DNA of 64,000 nt, taken from NCBI RefSeq assembly GCF_040954835.1, contig NC_090701.1:13512501-13576500 (forward strand). Direction: 5' to 3'. The notes below the pieces were generated by a model. It was not told the DNA's origin, did not search any database, and saw only the letters and a program-made list of their open reading frames with translations. Shown here in pieces: positions 1-12,828 of the stretch; within the stretch, counting starts at the first letter, position 1; every line of letters begins with the position of its first letter. The stretch comes from Lepisosteus oculatus (Eukaryota > Chordata > Actinopteri > Semionotiformes > Lepisosteidae). The position numbers and the translations under genes are program-made.

Positions 1-3000
1 ACACAGACTTATGGCCCTCAAAGTGTAGAGATATGCAGCCCAGAACTGAAGCCATGGAGTAAGATCAGGGTCTCTATCAGGATCTGTTAGAAGTGCCAAA
101 AATGAACATTTGGCATACTCCTACAAAGTTGCCGATTCCTGATCTAGGTCTATGTGGAACATGCAAATTCTTTGGTTAACGGTAGTACCTTGAACCCAAA
201 CTGGCAAACTAATTAACACTGCATATTTTGCACCTCAAATAAAGGACATTTTTTGCATGCATCAAATGAAAATAATATAGATATATCAATATGGATCAAA
301 AATAATAGTGAATTATTTTCTATGTGGTTGTGACTCCAAAATACGGCTACAAACAAACAAGAAGAGTCAACAACAATTTTGATTCCAATACTCCAAGTAA
401 ATACGCAGGCTAAATTAATCGCAGTGCTGTAAAATCATGACTATCATATTATGTGAGAATAATGTCTACTGAAATTTGTGAAAGCTTGTGCATTCTTAGA
501 CAATTTAGATCAGTTTAAAATCCTGTCGCTTATGGGAGGTGAGAAAGGCGACATACTGTTTTTCTTAACTAGCTTTTCGGTACCCAAACAGCTTTCACAT
601 GGCATCCATTTTCGTAAAAGTGCTATATGCTGTCTAAATTAAAATATACACAACCTTTAAAAAATGTATTAAAAATGATTAAGTTAGAGAGATTCTGACT
701 TTCATACAGCTTGGAAAACAGTACAATCTCTGCATAATGACAACATGGCTAGTTCTATGAACAACATATCTGAAAGTCTACTGACATGGTGTATTCCTAC
801 CAATTTCTTTTCCACCTGTGTACTGTGCTAATACTTTATGAATATCGCAACAATGACAGTGATCAATTGAAATGGAATTATGAAATGCAATATAATAGGT
901 TTATAATGACTATAACAGACATAAGTCACATAAGGACATAAGGAAAAGCACTGATGACATTACTTTGAAAACCATTCCAAAGCAGAAATAATCGGAGAAG
1001 AAAATTCTTAACAGGACAATCCTTTTGGAGGAAAAGAACGCAAATCAAAACAGCACTGAACATTTAGTGACATGTTTCTGCCACGTCATTCTAAAATGTG
1101 TTGCCTGCATTCAGGCATATAAAAGCTAGTTAAAAGGTTGCAAATTAAATGTCGTTTTCCTAAATTATTTAATATTTTAGCAGAAAATACAAAAGGGCTC
1201 TGAAATACAAGGTTAGTTGTTTAAACTTCAAAGCAGCTTTACTTAACTCATACAGAAATGAATTTATATTCACATTGTTAAAATATTCCTTTACTCCAGC
1301 CCACACCAGTTATCTTATCAATTGTTGTCTATGGTATCATGTTTCCATTAACAACAAAAGCGCAGTATTATTTACTGAACAACTTTCTCAGGCTCTCCTT
1401 TGCACAATATTGCCATTGTTTTCAGTTCACATTAAATATTTTGGGAGAAAGTAATTGGTTATCATTTATATCAATCATAATATGTTAATGAAAATACAGT
1501 AGGTACACATAGTCTGGATGACGTCTCCATCCCTTAATGTCACATAAAAAAAACACTTAATCATTACTTTGTTTTCCAAAGGATGATGCCCAGTTTAGAG
1601 CGAAATGGTTAAGAAAACTGCTCAGACTCGCAACTCCGGATGAAGATTTACTTCAGAGCAGTTTGATCCTCTTTTGGGCTAATTTAAAATCTCAGCTCTC
1701 TGGAGCACTTACATGAAAGGCCTTGTCCAGCGCAATACTTAATTTAAGTACAAATCGGTAATCTTTATTAACATTAAGATTATCTGGTGTTTGATGTCTG
1801 CCTGCTTGCTTAACCACAAATGGATGAATATAATTTGCACGTGGAGTCATTTCTCTATATGACTTTTCAATAAAACTTTTTTCAGATTTCCTTGACCATA
1901 CTGGGTGATGTTTAACAATGCACCTATAAGACATCAGTGGTGCACAAGGCTTGAGCCACATTCTCATTCTGCATATGCTCTATCAACTTAGGTGCTGCAA
2001 TTTCCACCATTCCTCAGAACTTTGCATAGCAAGCCTTCCACATCAGACAAGAATGTTAACAACTGTACCGGCCAGCACGGATTTGTTTAATTAACGGCAG
2101 GTTCTTTTTGCCACTTATAATAAAGCACTACTACAAGTTAAAAGTATTTTAAATTACACTGAGATATAACCTTTTCTTTGTCATGTACTGAAAAACACCT
2201 GTTAATGACCAGGAACACCTGACACTCAATTAATCTGATTGGTAAATATGATGCTTTACCTCTCAGAAAATGTCATAGGCTTTTCCCTGCTCATTTACGA
2301 TTTCGCTTAAATTATCTTTTATTGGTTTACGATTTCAATAACACAAACTAAAATGTTTAATGACAAGCCTAGTTTCTTTCCACCCAAAACAAGCTGTAAA
2401 CCAATCATTGCTGTTATAACAGTAGAAAATAATAATGAAGGATCAATATGCATATTCTACAACTCCTGATTGTGTCGAGCAGTGTACAATTTAGCCTAAA
2501 AAGTGTTTGGCATAGAACATAAACAGGATTATTTATTTCCCTGCTGAAATTCCTAGGAAGAATGTGTTCATCTCACATGGCACTACAGCTGTGCTCTATG
2601 ACATTTGCGGGGAAAGGCTGGAGGACTGCCAGGTGAAAAGGTGTTCTGGGAAATAGGCCTAAGTGAGATTTGTGGACAACAATCTTGCTCAACTGTGGAT
2701 TGCAGGTGCAAGTCAGGATTATTCTCTAGGACCCCCATCAAAACTGGGGGTACAGTTCCCAAGTACTTGCTCCTCCAATGGAAGATCCTCAAACTCACAG
2801 AATAGCACCAAGTACACCCAATCAGATATGCACAACAACATGAAAAATGACAAAAGTAAAGAAGGCCTTTCGAAAAGTTACCTCCTCCTCCTCCTGTAGG
2901 AGAGCGGTTAAAATAGAAAGAGTGTACTGCTTGACAAATAGCGAAGAAATCAAGTAAAATATATTGGTCTGTCAAAATAAAGATTACACGCCTTCCACTT

Positions 3001-4650
3001 TGTGAAAGCCCACCTTCGTTACTTTCCCAAACAATGACATCAGTGTGAACATGTTTCCTTTTAACATTTTCATGAAGAAGCAGAGATGACACTAAATTTA
3101 CAGGCTTTCACACAACCCACATAGAAGGTTTCTCATGTGCCTGACAAAAGCTGCAGTCACAAAAACAGACAGAACTTCATTATTTCCTGAAGTTCCAATA
3201 ATTTCATAATGACCAAAAGCGCTGCACAATCTAGTTGGATCAATTACCACACTCCTTCAGGACAAGGTAAGCGATCTTCCAAAAATCTTAAGTACTAGAA
3301 TCAAAAGTGTGTGGAGATACAGTGGTCGAAAAAAAAGACATCTCTAGGCCTGAGGTAACCACTAGGGTACCTTGGTAATTTGTATTAGGATATGATTTAC
3401 TTCATTCTTCATGCTCATACATTGTATATAAAAATATGTTCAGATTCTAAAGGAAATATGAAGCAGCAGAGAAAACATGAAGCAGCTTAAACTAATGTTG
3501 GACTGTACAGACCCCAGGCAAATCTGACAAGTCCACATAGCACAATTGTAGCCTACAATATAAAAACAAGATGGGCAGTACTGATCTTGAGGAAGTACTG
3601 CCCATCTCTAACTTCTAGGAGTTCCTGTTTTGAATAGAACTGGTGTCAGATTGACCTGATACAAGAAACCAAAACTGTTAAGAGTACTGATAAAAAAAAA
3701 ACAACTAGAACAATTACTGATGAATTCCAACTATCTGAGTATCTATGCCACTCAATTTATTACAGAAACATTACCACTCTTGAGACTGTGAAATGTCAAA
3801 CACACCAGAACTCAACCACAGGGATATAGTAACAAAATCAACGCCCCATTTTTTGCATGTCCAGGTTTACAGTCACCGTGATCACAGGGAAATCTCAGAT
3901 TAGTTCTACCAAGGAAACACACAAGCTGTACTGGAGACTAAGTAAAAACTTGAGTATTAGGGACTTGGAAGCTGCTTAAGTGATAAAGGTTCTGATCACA
4001 GCTGAAATTTGGTGATGGTCTCTTGATTACTAGGAATCCCCATGTTGTGGCACTCAGTCTTGAGTTCAGCCTGGGCGTGGTAGGCTTAAAGGTGGCAAGG
4101 GTTTCTTCAGACTGTCAGCTATCACTGACTCCTGTGGTTTCTGAGTGCATAATAGAGCAGTTCTCACCAATAATGTTTTGAGCTGTCTGATGCCTTAGTT
4201 CTGCTTTCTGTGTGACTGCTTACTGGGTGAAACTAAGCACAAACCCCGAAACAATATAATAAAACATCAAGTTTACTTCACATACCGAATACAATGCTAC
4301 GTTGCTGTATGTCTTATTCAGTTTGTGCACATCTCAAGCAAAAATAAATCATGACTGGTTTAGCAAAGCAGCTCTCTACTCCTTTCACATTCAGCAACCA
4401 GGTCCTGAGTACGTGGTCACACCTGAGCACAGAGATAATTCTTTCCACAATTCCATATACTGAGACAATCAGTAAGCAATACAATTTCTCATTTAAATTA
4501 GCTGGACAAATTCAAATTCATTTGATTTCAACTGGTATTATTGTGTCACAATTAAAAAATAATGGAAAAAAAAGGTTACAATGAAGGCATTTTTGTCTGC
4601 ATATATATACAGACTGAAAAAGTATTGTAGTGTTTCCAACAGCTGAATAT
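1..4650. other. AT-rich non-coding DNA, presumptive larp4b intron
   Basis: I see no exon-like open frame with splice sites on either strand. The longest frame (minus strand, 2583-3092) has no recognisable domain and partly owes its length to a short CTC/CCT-rich run near 2880. The region is AT-rich with many homopolymer runs. A perfect 14-bp inverted repeat sits at 3569-3607 and is listed separately. By position this would be intron of a minus-strand gene whose first exon is near 11 kb; that is inference from synteny only. Confidence 0.4.
3569..3607. repeat. 14-bp perfect inverted repeat with 11-nt loop
   Basis: Bases 3569-3582 (AGATGGGCAGTACT) are the exact reverse complement of 3594-3607, leaving 3583-3593 as a loop. 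It could form a stable short hairpin in RNA. It is too short for a typical microRNA precursor and there is no sign of a longer stem. Confidence 0.7.
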
Positions 4651-4651
4651 C

Positions 4652-4945
4652 TGCAGGGGAGCACGATGGCGCACTGGTTAGCAGTGCTGGGGCCCAGGAT
4701 TCAAGTCCTGGGGTGCTGCTTAGAGTTTGTTTATTCTCCTTATGTTCTTGTGGGTTTTCTTCACGTACTCCCCTTTCCTTCCACAATCTAAAGACACACT
4801 AGCAGGTTAAATGGCAACTGAGGAAACTGGCTCTGCTGTGACTGGGTGATTGTGTGGGCCCTAGGATGGTCCAGGGTGTATTCGTTGCTTGCCGGGATAG
4901 GCTGTATTGGATAAAGTGGGTAGAAAAGAGATGGATGGACATATC
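4652..4945 (+). repeat. tRNA-derived SINE (fish V-SINE-like)
   Basis: The head resembles a tRNA-like Pol III promoter: an A-box-like GCGCACTGGTTAGCAGTG stretch at about 4669-4686 and a B-box-like ATTCAAGTC at 4699-4707. The body follows the common fish SINE pattern with segments related to TTCTCCTTATGTT, CCACAATCTAAAGACACAC and CCAGGGTGTATTCGTTGCTTGC. It ends in a GATGGATGGA tail near 4930. Element class comes from remembered consensus similarity; exact ends are approximate. Confidence 0.75.
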
Positions 4946-6419
4946 TGCATTCTGAACATAAACACTACCTGTGTGCGCTACACAACCTAATCCCTCACAT
5001 GGTCATCTGATACAAAGAACAAATTCCTCGGTAATAATGAGATGATCACCTTATTTTAGGAATTTGTATATTAAGAAATCTGTCTAATTACTGTGATATT
5101 TTGTTTGCTTAAATATCTAAATAAATAACAGTATGCCGGATTGCCAATGGCCATAGGGCAATTATTTTAAAAGGACAAGGATGTTTTTTAATAATTTTCT
5201 CCCATGTTAATACATGTGGCAAAGGAACTAGTAATATCCAGAGATAATTTGCATTTTTTAACTGTTTTTCTAATTAAAAAGACCAAGTTAAAATTATAAC
5301 ATCAATGACTGAGATACTAATAAATAGAATTGATTATGTTTATGGTGGACTTTTTTTAACATTATACAGCTGCATAATCTATAGCCAAGCAATTTTTGTT
5401 TCATACTTTGCCTACGACCTAGATCAGGGAACAACAATCAATTTAATTTTTTTTTTATCAAATGTTGACTTTCAGTCTTTTATCCTACTAACGCAACTAC
5501 AAGACCAAGTAAGATAATACTATTAATATGACCAATATCACCATAATTATAGACACATTGTCTTGAATTATCTTGGTCTTGACTGAGCCTCAAAACTAAA
5601 TGTGCAGTCAAGCTCAGGTTTTAAACAGCGCTGGTACAGCCTTATTGGATAGATATACCAGGATGTTTTCCACCACTGAGATCTTTGGAGTTTAAGCCCT
5701 GTGATCAAAAGCCTTAGTTCCAACACACGTTGACTTGCAAAAAAAACAGTAATTCTTAGTCTGAGCACTTAATTAGCAAGAGATGGGAAATTATACCCAT
5801 GTTCAAATATGCAATGCTTAGCTCACATATCTCACTTAGCAGGCTTTCACACTTCGTTGGTTGTTTTTACAATGTCTCACCATATCTACAATAAGCATGT
5901 CCACAATACATGGTCTTACTTTTTTCCAGTAGCTTTGCAGAATTGCAGAAAAAGAATAACTTTGTCTGAGCATCACTGTTCTTTCAAGTTCCTACATGCA
6001 TGCCCAATTGTTTAACTTCAACATGAAAAGAAAAACTCTCTGTAGGCAATCAAACAGGGCTGTCTGGAACACGAGGAGGCAGAGGGATACAGAACCTGCC
6101 TCTTGTACGAGTCTGCCTCTTGTACGAGTAACTATTAGCACTTGCACAGATTCCATATTTAAATGAAAGATTACAAGATCACATGTATTTGGTTTTCTAG
6201 TTCAGCTGTGAAATTTGTCTAAGACTATTCAGTTCAAGGTTTGCGCACTGCGCAAGTCACTGGTATGAAACACGTTTCCATCTACCAAAAAAAGGTGAAG
6301 GCAAAGTTAAAAATAGAAAGACAATGGGCCAGATCAAATCACAATATAACGAGTTGTTGTGAAACATACATTTCTGTAGCATTAAGGAAACTAGAAAGCA
6401 TGTGACTTCTCCTTCCCCC
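4946..6419. other. non-coding stretch, no gene seen
   Basis: AT-rich sequence without supported exons. A 17-bp unit (CTGCCTCTTGTACGAGT) is repeated exactly twice in tandem at 6096-6129. Short poly-T and poly-A runs occur throughout. Confidence 0.5.
6096..6129. repeat. exact 17-bp tandem duplication
   Basis: The unit CTGCCTCTTGTACGAGT occurs at 6096-6112 and again at 6113-6129 without mismatch, suggesting a recent slippage or duplication event. Confidence 0.85.
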
Positions 6420-6608
6420 CCCCCGCAGGGGACACTGGTCTATTGCTGGGGATAATTCGTGCACTGCTAGGCCCCATTTATACAGCTGGGTGGACTGAAG
6501 CAGTAATAAAAGTACCTCACCCAGGAGTACAATAGCAGCATCTGCTGCAGGGACTTTAGCCCATATCACATCAGTAATAAGTCAACAGCTTACCCACTGT
6601 GCTAAACC
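6420..6608 (-). repeat. tRNA-derived SINE, minus strand
   Basis: Read on the minus strand it begins GGGGTGGTTTAGCACAGTGG, an A-box-like tRNA start, and later has a body with CTCCTGGGTGAGGTAC and CCACCCAGCTGTATAAATGG. This is the pattern of a widespread fish SINE. The B box is degraded. It lies in the presumptive larp4b intron in the same orientation as that gene. Confidence 0.65.
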
Positions 6609-9500
6609 ACCCCTCCATCAACCAAATGTGCCAAAAATGTTTTGGAATAGACATTATTTACAGCGTGAGTAAATTACAAAATACAGAAAGCAAAACACCA
6701 TAGAATATATTACAGAAATACTTTATCTATTTTTGTCTTATTTCTTACTTTAATTACTAAAATCCTAGTCAAAGCCCATTTCAGATGAAATCCACAAGTC
6801 ATCTGACAGACAGCAATTATTTTCAGAGTCTATTAAATAACTCAAATAATAACAGAATGAGAATGTTTCTAAGAGAGCGTCATTACACAACATCCTTCAA
6901 GTGCACCAAGGAATTCTTATATTGGGGTTTTATTCAACATCGGCCTTATTTCAACCAGCCTGACTGTGTTAACTGGAATTGGTGAACAGAGAACACTGCA
7001 ATCTCAAAGTGTATTTACCAGGGATGTTCTTGGAAGATAAACTGAAGATAACCCCTTCCACTCAGGCCCGCCCAAATCCAACAGTGCTCAGCCAATTCTG
7101 TGCCAACACTTGGGGAATCCCAATCTCACATGTCATGGCCCAGACCCAAACTGGTCAAGTCTGGAATATTTTATACCTTATTTCCCCAAACTACTTTGAG
7201 GTACACTCAGACAGACAGTTGGGGTTAAATAAGTTTCTAATGGGGACCTCAGCATGGCCCAAACTAGTGTTCTAATTTCTTATTGGATCAATAAACCACT
7301 AACTACCGAACAGGCTAGATGGGTGGAATGACCTCCTCACATTTGTAACCACTCTTATGTTTTTACACAGTCTGTTTGCATATATGTTAGTCTGTACTCA
7401 ACGTGTACCATCTAGTGCAGGTAAAAGCTTCTTCACTTCATCTTTTTTTATACAGTGTGCATTGCTTATCCCATTATTAAACTTTTACCAAGTTTCTAGC
7501 GTATTTTAATCTAAATATTTTTTGACTGCCTTATATTTATAAGGTATGTACAAGGTGTATAATGTATATTTGAAGCGATAAAGAGCATACGTTCACTTAA
7601 TGTTGATACTGATTTAGTATTCTTGTCCACATAGCTTAGCTGTTTTATTTTGTGTGCCACTGTGTTTTAAAATGTAACAACTAGAGAGTTAATCCAAATT
7701 AACAGAAATTCACAGCTGTACATTTGATCAAATTGCCAAAACAAACACGAATGTATCTAGCACTTTTGTTGCCATTGCTGGATGCCACCTATTAGGGCTT
7801 ATCGTTTTATGTTTACAGTTCTTAGTTTCTTTTTCTCACCGAATTAGTTATTAATCTTAGTCAATTATGACCATGTTTGCATGTTAGAAACCTGTCTGAC
7901 CTGAGATGTAGGGCAATAACTGCTTATTGAGCTGCATCTAGGGAAAACGTAGCAGAAATTCTCCCCAGCTAATCTGTCCAGCAGAGTTCTACACCTCAAA
8001 GTGTCCAGAAGAAATGAGCTTTTGGTCTCAACCTGTCCTCTGGATGAACACCTTCACTGGTCATTTCCAGACAACTACAGATCAAATACATACTTCTCAT
8101 TTCTCTTGGATTGCACTATTTTAGAAACTTTCAAAAGGTTAGAACAAACAAGGGCTGCACTGACATCAGATTTCAGAAACCACAAATCTGATCATTTAAA
8201 GTTACTCATTTATGACCACCTCTAACATGCTGCAAAAAGTGTGACTCACATAATCAAATCTTTCATTCATTATTTTTCATTTTATTGTACTTTTTTTTGC
8301 AACTCAGCTAGACTTCATTTAGGTACATTTCTAATTATGCAGTGGACAATTATTTCCAGATCCAATTCAAGGAAGCAACTGCTTTGAGATTTAAAACCTC
8401 CTTCTACTAGTTTTCAGTCCCATTTAAAGTGGTTCAAATTCCTTTAAAAAGCAAACTAATCAAATGTGAAGTAAACTAGAACAGAATATGATGTTTCTAA
8501 TACAGATCTTCCCTTGAAAAAGTGTTGATCTTTGTCTCAGATTGAATAAGATTGCAAAATCCTGAAATGAACCTTGTACAGTTATGTAATTTTCTTTTCA
8601 GATGGCTAATGCATTAGCATTTATTAAATTGTAAGAAAGCACTTAGCTGTTCTCAATTCGGTTTTGTTTTGAGAACTTTGTGCATTTCAAGATCATTCTA
8701 TATTATTTTCATTAAGCAACAATTCACACTAAAGTTTCTTAAAGTATTAACAAATAATATTGCCGCTTTTGATGGTTTTAATTTTTAAATGCCATGTTGA
8801 TAAAAGGCGAGTACAGTTAAGTTGTGCAAATCTTCCATATTAACTTTCATGGTAGGTAGAAAAATGAAGTTTGTTTCTTGAGACAACTAGATCTTAAAAT
8901 GACATTCCAAAAAATGATCACAATAATTAGTTTGTAACAAAATCAATAATGTAACAGACATTTCATAAGTACAGATGAAAAGATAAATCAGTCTTTTACG
9001 ATGGCCTAACAAGCAAATGACAAATGATTTCTGTAATTTCAAGTTACTATGAAATTTTGAAAACATCTTCAGAAAACAATTTTCAAAAGATGTGTCTGAA
9101 TTTAATTCAAAAAAGGAATTCTGAAATAGTTTTATTTCAATATCTTTTATAAAAATATGTATAAATATTACTGAAGGTTTGATCACCTGCATTAAAAGAT
9201 GTAAAACGGGTTTGGAACAAAATAGCCTAGACCTGAGCCTATCCCTACTCCAAAAATACAGGCCAAACTTGGTGTAGCAAAATGGAACAACTGTCTTAGA
9301 ATTTAAGATATCACATATTGTTTCCTAAATGTGAATAAAGCCCACCAGTAGATCAATACACTGGAGTTGCTCAAAGGTAAATTCACAAACTTCCTTGCTA
9401 CATTGCATTTAACAGGCAGCCAGAGACGCAGTGCGGGCCTGTTAGTAGCTGACACAGCTTTGTCTATTGCTGACACACTAGGCCAGAAACCACACAAAGT
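6609..9500. other. AT-rich non-coding stretch
   Basis: No exon is supported. The segment at about 7290-7365, listed separately, is a repeat tail. The rest is AT-rich sequence with no domain-bearing frame on either strand. Confidence 0.45.
7290..7365 (+). repeat. interspersed repeat fragment (CTAGATGGG..GGAATGACCTCCTC type)
   Basis: The run containing CTAGATGGGTGGAATGACC, then CTCCTCACATTTGTAACC and CTCTTATGTTTTT resembles the end of a repeat common in non-teleost ray-finned fish genomes. The assignment rests on remembered similarity only. Confidence 0.4.
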
Positions 9501-10902
9501 GAGAATTTAACCACTGGAGCATGAAACAGGCTTCCTATTGTCATAGGCTGTGCCCAACACAAACAAATGTCACCTGCGTCTCCACTCAATTTCAGAGCCA
9601 ACGCTTGGAGTTGCGAGCAGTAAAGTGATTTCCCACCCACCTACACGACTTCTGAATTGTCGGTATGAACAAGGCTCGACAACTCGCACCACAAACAAAC
9701 CAACGCATGGCCCTTTGGAGTTTGGCTTGAGCTCACCACGTTAGGTTGGACCATGAAATACCGGGGCCATATAACAAAACAAGGGGCGAAGAGAACAACA
9801 AAATGCTCAGGTTCATCTGTAAACAAGATGACGGCAGAGTCTCGCAGTTGCACTTTTCGGGTTTCGGTTGACGAGCCACAATTTATGTTGTGACATTTGT
9901 CGCCGAAATCAAAATTATGAACTAGTCCCTTTCAAAGCAACAGTTAAGTGTACTTTAAACGGCTGACAATTGGTCTCCGTCAACACGTACACGCAGCTAA
10001 CTAGCTAAACCCACAGCCAACAGGTACTATGACACCGAAGTTGCTGCCGCCAGGATTGTAGTTGGCAAAGTCAAGTTATTTTTCAAATTATAACCTGAGC
10101 ATGCCAGGTGAGTAATTAAAGAGCGTAACGTTTTGCGCTGGAGGGGTTAACGAACTTGTCAGACATCTGTCACTGCACTCTTAAGGAAAAATAACCCCCA
10201 TTCAAAAGCAAAAAAAAAATAGTAACCGCACATGAATAGCACACCAGCTCCGCATCTACCGAATGCACAGGAAAAGAAATAACACAATATTCAGCTCATA
10301 CACATGCATGCATATTAACGTTAACACCATCCATGTACTCGGTTCATGTACGAAAAGCGCAACTGCAAAATCTCTCACTTCACGATACCGAGCGCTAATG
10401 CACAGAAACACTGAACTGCAGGAGCATCCTGTGAAAGATGGCGACCTCCGTGATATTATCATCCCATTTGCAGTCCAAGACTGTACCATACCATCCCATA
10501 ACCAGGCCCCGCTTCGTGAAGATACACAGAAAATGAGACCTTTCTGCCTGTCGTTGTTACTGCATTTCCCCAGTTGTGAAGCGCATCCAGGACGGCCTTT
10601 CTTCCTACCCTTCTCCGCTAAAAAGGCGAGGAAAATCCCGAAAGAGAGGGCGATCTGACGGGCTGTATTTTCCACAATCCTTTAAACACCTTTTCGCTGC
10701 CACACCGATCCTCCCAAGCTAATTTACAGGCCACTCTTTTCCCGATGGCGGCGTAACGGATCTTGAACCGCACGCCAGGCGGGCGCAGCTAAATTGAAAG
10801 TTACGAGAGAGAGAGAGAAGAAGAAGAAGAAAAAAAAACATACCAGAAAAGAAAATGCAGCTGTACGATCTTTTCCCGGACGAGGAAGAGGCGCTTACTC
10901 AC
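9500..10902. other. transition zone next to the 11-kb promoter
   Basis: CpG frequency rises compared with the preceding 9 kb. Overlapping open frames on both strands around 10256-10675 have no recognisable domain and look like the by-product of GC-richer sequence. If larp4b is the minus-strand gene here, this is the first part of its intron 1. Confidence 0.4.
10808..10850. repeat. GA/GAA-rich simple repeat and A-run
   Basis: A run of GAGAGAGAGAGA followed by GAAGAAGAAG and eight or more A residues. Confidence 0.8.
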
Positions 10903-11300
10903 CTGTCGACTCTCACTGGCACAGCGCCGCTTCGAGTGTGGGCCGCCTCGCTTCACGCTGTTTTCACTTGGTGTAGCCAAATCCAAACGATTTTTTTTTC
11001 TAATGAAAAACAAAATTACGGCGAAGAAGGAAGGAAGGGGGGGTGTGTGTGTGCTGGCGATGGTGGTGGTGGTGGTGGGGGGGGGTGTTAGGGGAGTGAT
11101 CAAGGTTCTGTTTATTTTCAAAATAGATCCGGGATTTCAAAATGCCGGTCTTGCACAAAAAAAAGGGGGGCAAATAAACACCAATTTGGAAGTTTTAACT
11201 TATTTTTTCTCCTCCTTTTTTTACGCGCAGGGTCGATTTCACGAGACAGAACCCAAACAAAACTAAAAAACAAAAAGGGGGGGGGAGGCAACCAGCTCGT
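10903..11300 (-). other. probable 5' untranslated first exon of a minus-strand gene (larp4b by synteny)
   Basis: On the minus strand the sequence GTCGACAG is followed by GTGAGTAAGC, a near-perfect consensus splice donor, so an exon would end at 10903. It lies directly downstream (in minus orientation) of the GC-rich island at 11.27-11.60 kb. No coding frame is recognisable, as expected of a 5' untranslated exon. In human the gene beside GTPBP4, transcribed away from it, is LARP4B; that is the only reason for the name. The transcription start is not known. A second good donor ending an exon at 11600 (CGTCACC then GTGAGTACG) may mark an alternative first exon. Confidence 0.4.
11029..11093. repeat. 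G-rich microsatellite: GTGTGT, (GGT)n and poly-G
   Basis: A GGGGG/GTGTGTGTG segment followed by GGT triplets at about 11060-11080 and a run of nine or more G. Such sequence may adopt G-quadruplex structures next to the promoter; that is inference. Confidence 0.8.
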
Positions 11301-11600
11301 CGCTGCAGCTCCCCGCTGGCCGGCGGGCTGTTGTGGCTGAAAGGCGGAGACGCGCGACGCTTCGGCTCTTCCCGGTCGGGCTGCAGTTCGGCACCAGCGG
11401 AGCGACGAGCTCAGCCTTCTCCTCTCCCACTCGGGGCGCAGCGACCACCGCACAGCCACGGCTCCAGGAACTCCCGCCTCCCTGCCCCGCAGCCTGCCAG
11501 CGCGGTTGGCTGATGCTGACCGCCCCCCGAGCGCCACTCGTGATCAGGGGGCCGGCGTGGGGATTGGCTGCGCGCTTCGGGTGGATTCGGCGTACTCACG
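11270..11600 (-). promoter_or_regulatory. GC-rich, CpG-dense island (probable promoter)
   Basis: The stretch is visibly GC-rich with many CpG dinucleotides, in sharp contrast to the AT-rich flanks, and it is followed on the minus strand by a strong splice donor at 10902. This is the usual appearance of a vertebrate housekeeping promoter. An inverted CCAAT motif (GATTGGCTG) occurs near 11562. No TATA box is obvious. Confidence 0.55.
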
Positions 11601-12609
11601 GTGACGGAGCGCTTGATCCGCCTCCCTCCGTTCTCTCATCTACAGTGAAAACTTTATTAAAGATGCTGCGCTTCTTTCAAAGCCCACCACGCTGTGATGT
11701 TTATGTTTGATTTCCTAACCGCCTGCCGGCCATAAAACTACATATTACTGTTGCTGTTTTTATTTTAAATACAGCAGCCCTAGCTCCTCGGGCGAGAACC
11801 TGCTCTTGCGGTCTTTCCCTGGGTTTAACCAGGGGTCACTGTAGTTGAGGGGATGTTAAAAATAAATTGGGGATCCCTGTAAAGTTTTTTTTTTTAAAAA
11901 AACGGGATGCTTCAGCCAGAGAAGATTAAAAATCCCCTAAATACTGCATTGATGCAGTTCGATGCAGCTGTTAAGAGTTTTGAAAAACAACAGCCTAGTT
12001 TTGAAAAATATAACCAAGGTAACGAAAACAAATATTAATTCGTTTTGTCTAATAATTCTTTATAGTTACCTAAAACTGATATTAGTGTACATTTATTTTA
12101 AAAATGTTTTTTTTAATTGTTATTATATGGTTAAAATACCGCATTATAATCTGGAGTTTGGGTTGTGATTAAAATTTCAAAACAAGATGCCCCTTCAACA
12201 ATGGTATGTACTGTACATGGATTGATCGTAAATTACTTTAATAAACTTATATTAAAGTTATATTAAACATATTAAATTCCAGTAAAATTGTATTTATTCT
12301 AAAAGACATTTCACAACTGTTAACATACATTTGGAGACAGACAATGTGTAATTCAAATTGATATAAAGCATTGATGTGGTCCCTAATGTCAAAATAATGC
12401 TTGCAATTCACAATCCTTTTCTATGCTTTAAGCTTAAAGCATTCTCAAATGTTCAGTAGTTCAAACTCCTCAGTCATATCTGATTAAAACTACCTTTTCA
12501 TGGCTGGAAAAAAAATCAGTGTAAATCATGCTCATAACCTAGTATTTAACTTAAACCAAACCTAAATGTTAACACATTTTTCATTTGCGATCTACAGCAC
12601 ATTAGAGAC

Positions 12610-12647
12610 CATTTCTAAACAACTTCTCCATTTCTAAACAATATCTC
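12610..12647. repeat. 19-bp tandem duplication
   Basis: CATTTCTAAACAACTTCTC at 12610-12628 is followed by a copy with two mismatches at 12629-12647. Confidence 0.75.
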
Positions 12648-12785
12648 CATATAGGGAGTGTCAAAAGTGCATTTTTAAACTTAAAAACTGACTGCATTCT
12701 CTAAATTTAATTCGGTAGTCGGAGGACATACTTGAAAATTTAATAGAAGTGAATCGTGATTGATTAACCACATGGGTATTGGGAA

Positions 12786-12828
12786 CATCCTTCTAGTGAA
12801 TTAGATCATCCTTCCTAGTGAATTAGAT
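12786..12828. repeat. 21/22-bp tandem duplication
   Basis: The unit beginning CATCCTTCTAGTGAATTAG at 12786-12806 is repeated at 12807-12828 with one extra C. Confidence 0.75.

Noticed and set aside
1692-1967. 91-codon minus-strand frame with a non-repetitive sequence
   Set aside because: Looks protein-like at a glance but matches no family I know, opens directly after a stop and has no supporting signals; a translated search would decide.
2583-3092. 169-codon minus-strand open frame
   Set aside because: No domain, no conserved motif, no splice context in keeping with larp4b, and composition like the surrounding intron.
10256-10675. Overlapping 131- and 139-codon frames on opposite strands
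   Set aside because: Antisense shadow pair in GC-richer promoter-proximal DNA; no recognisable product.
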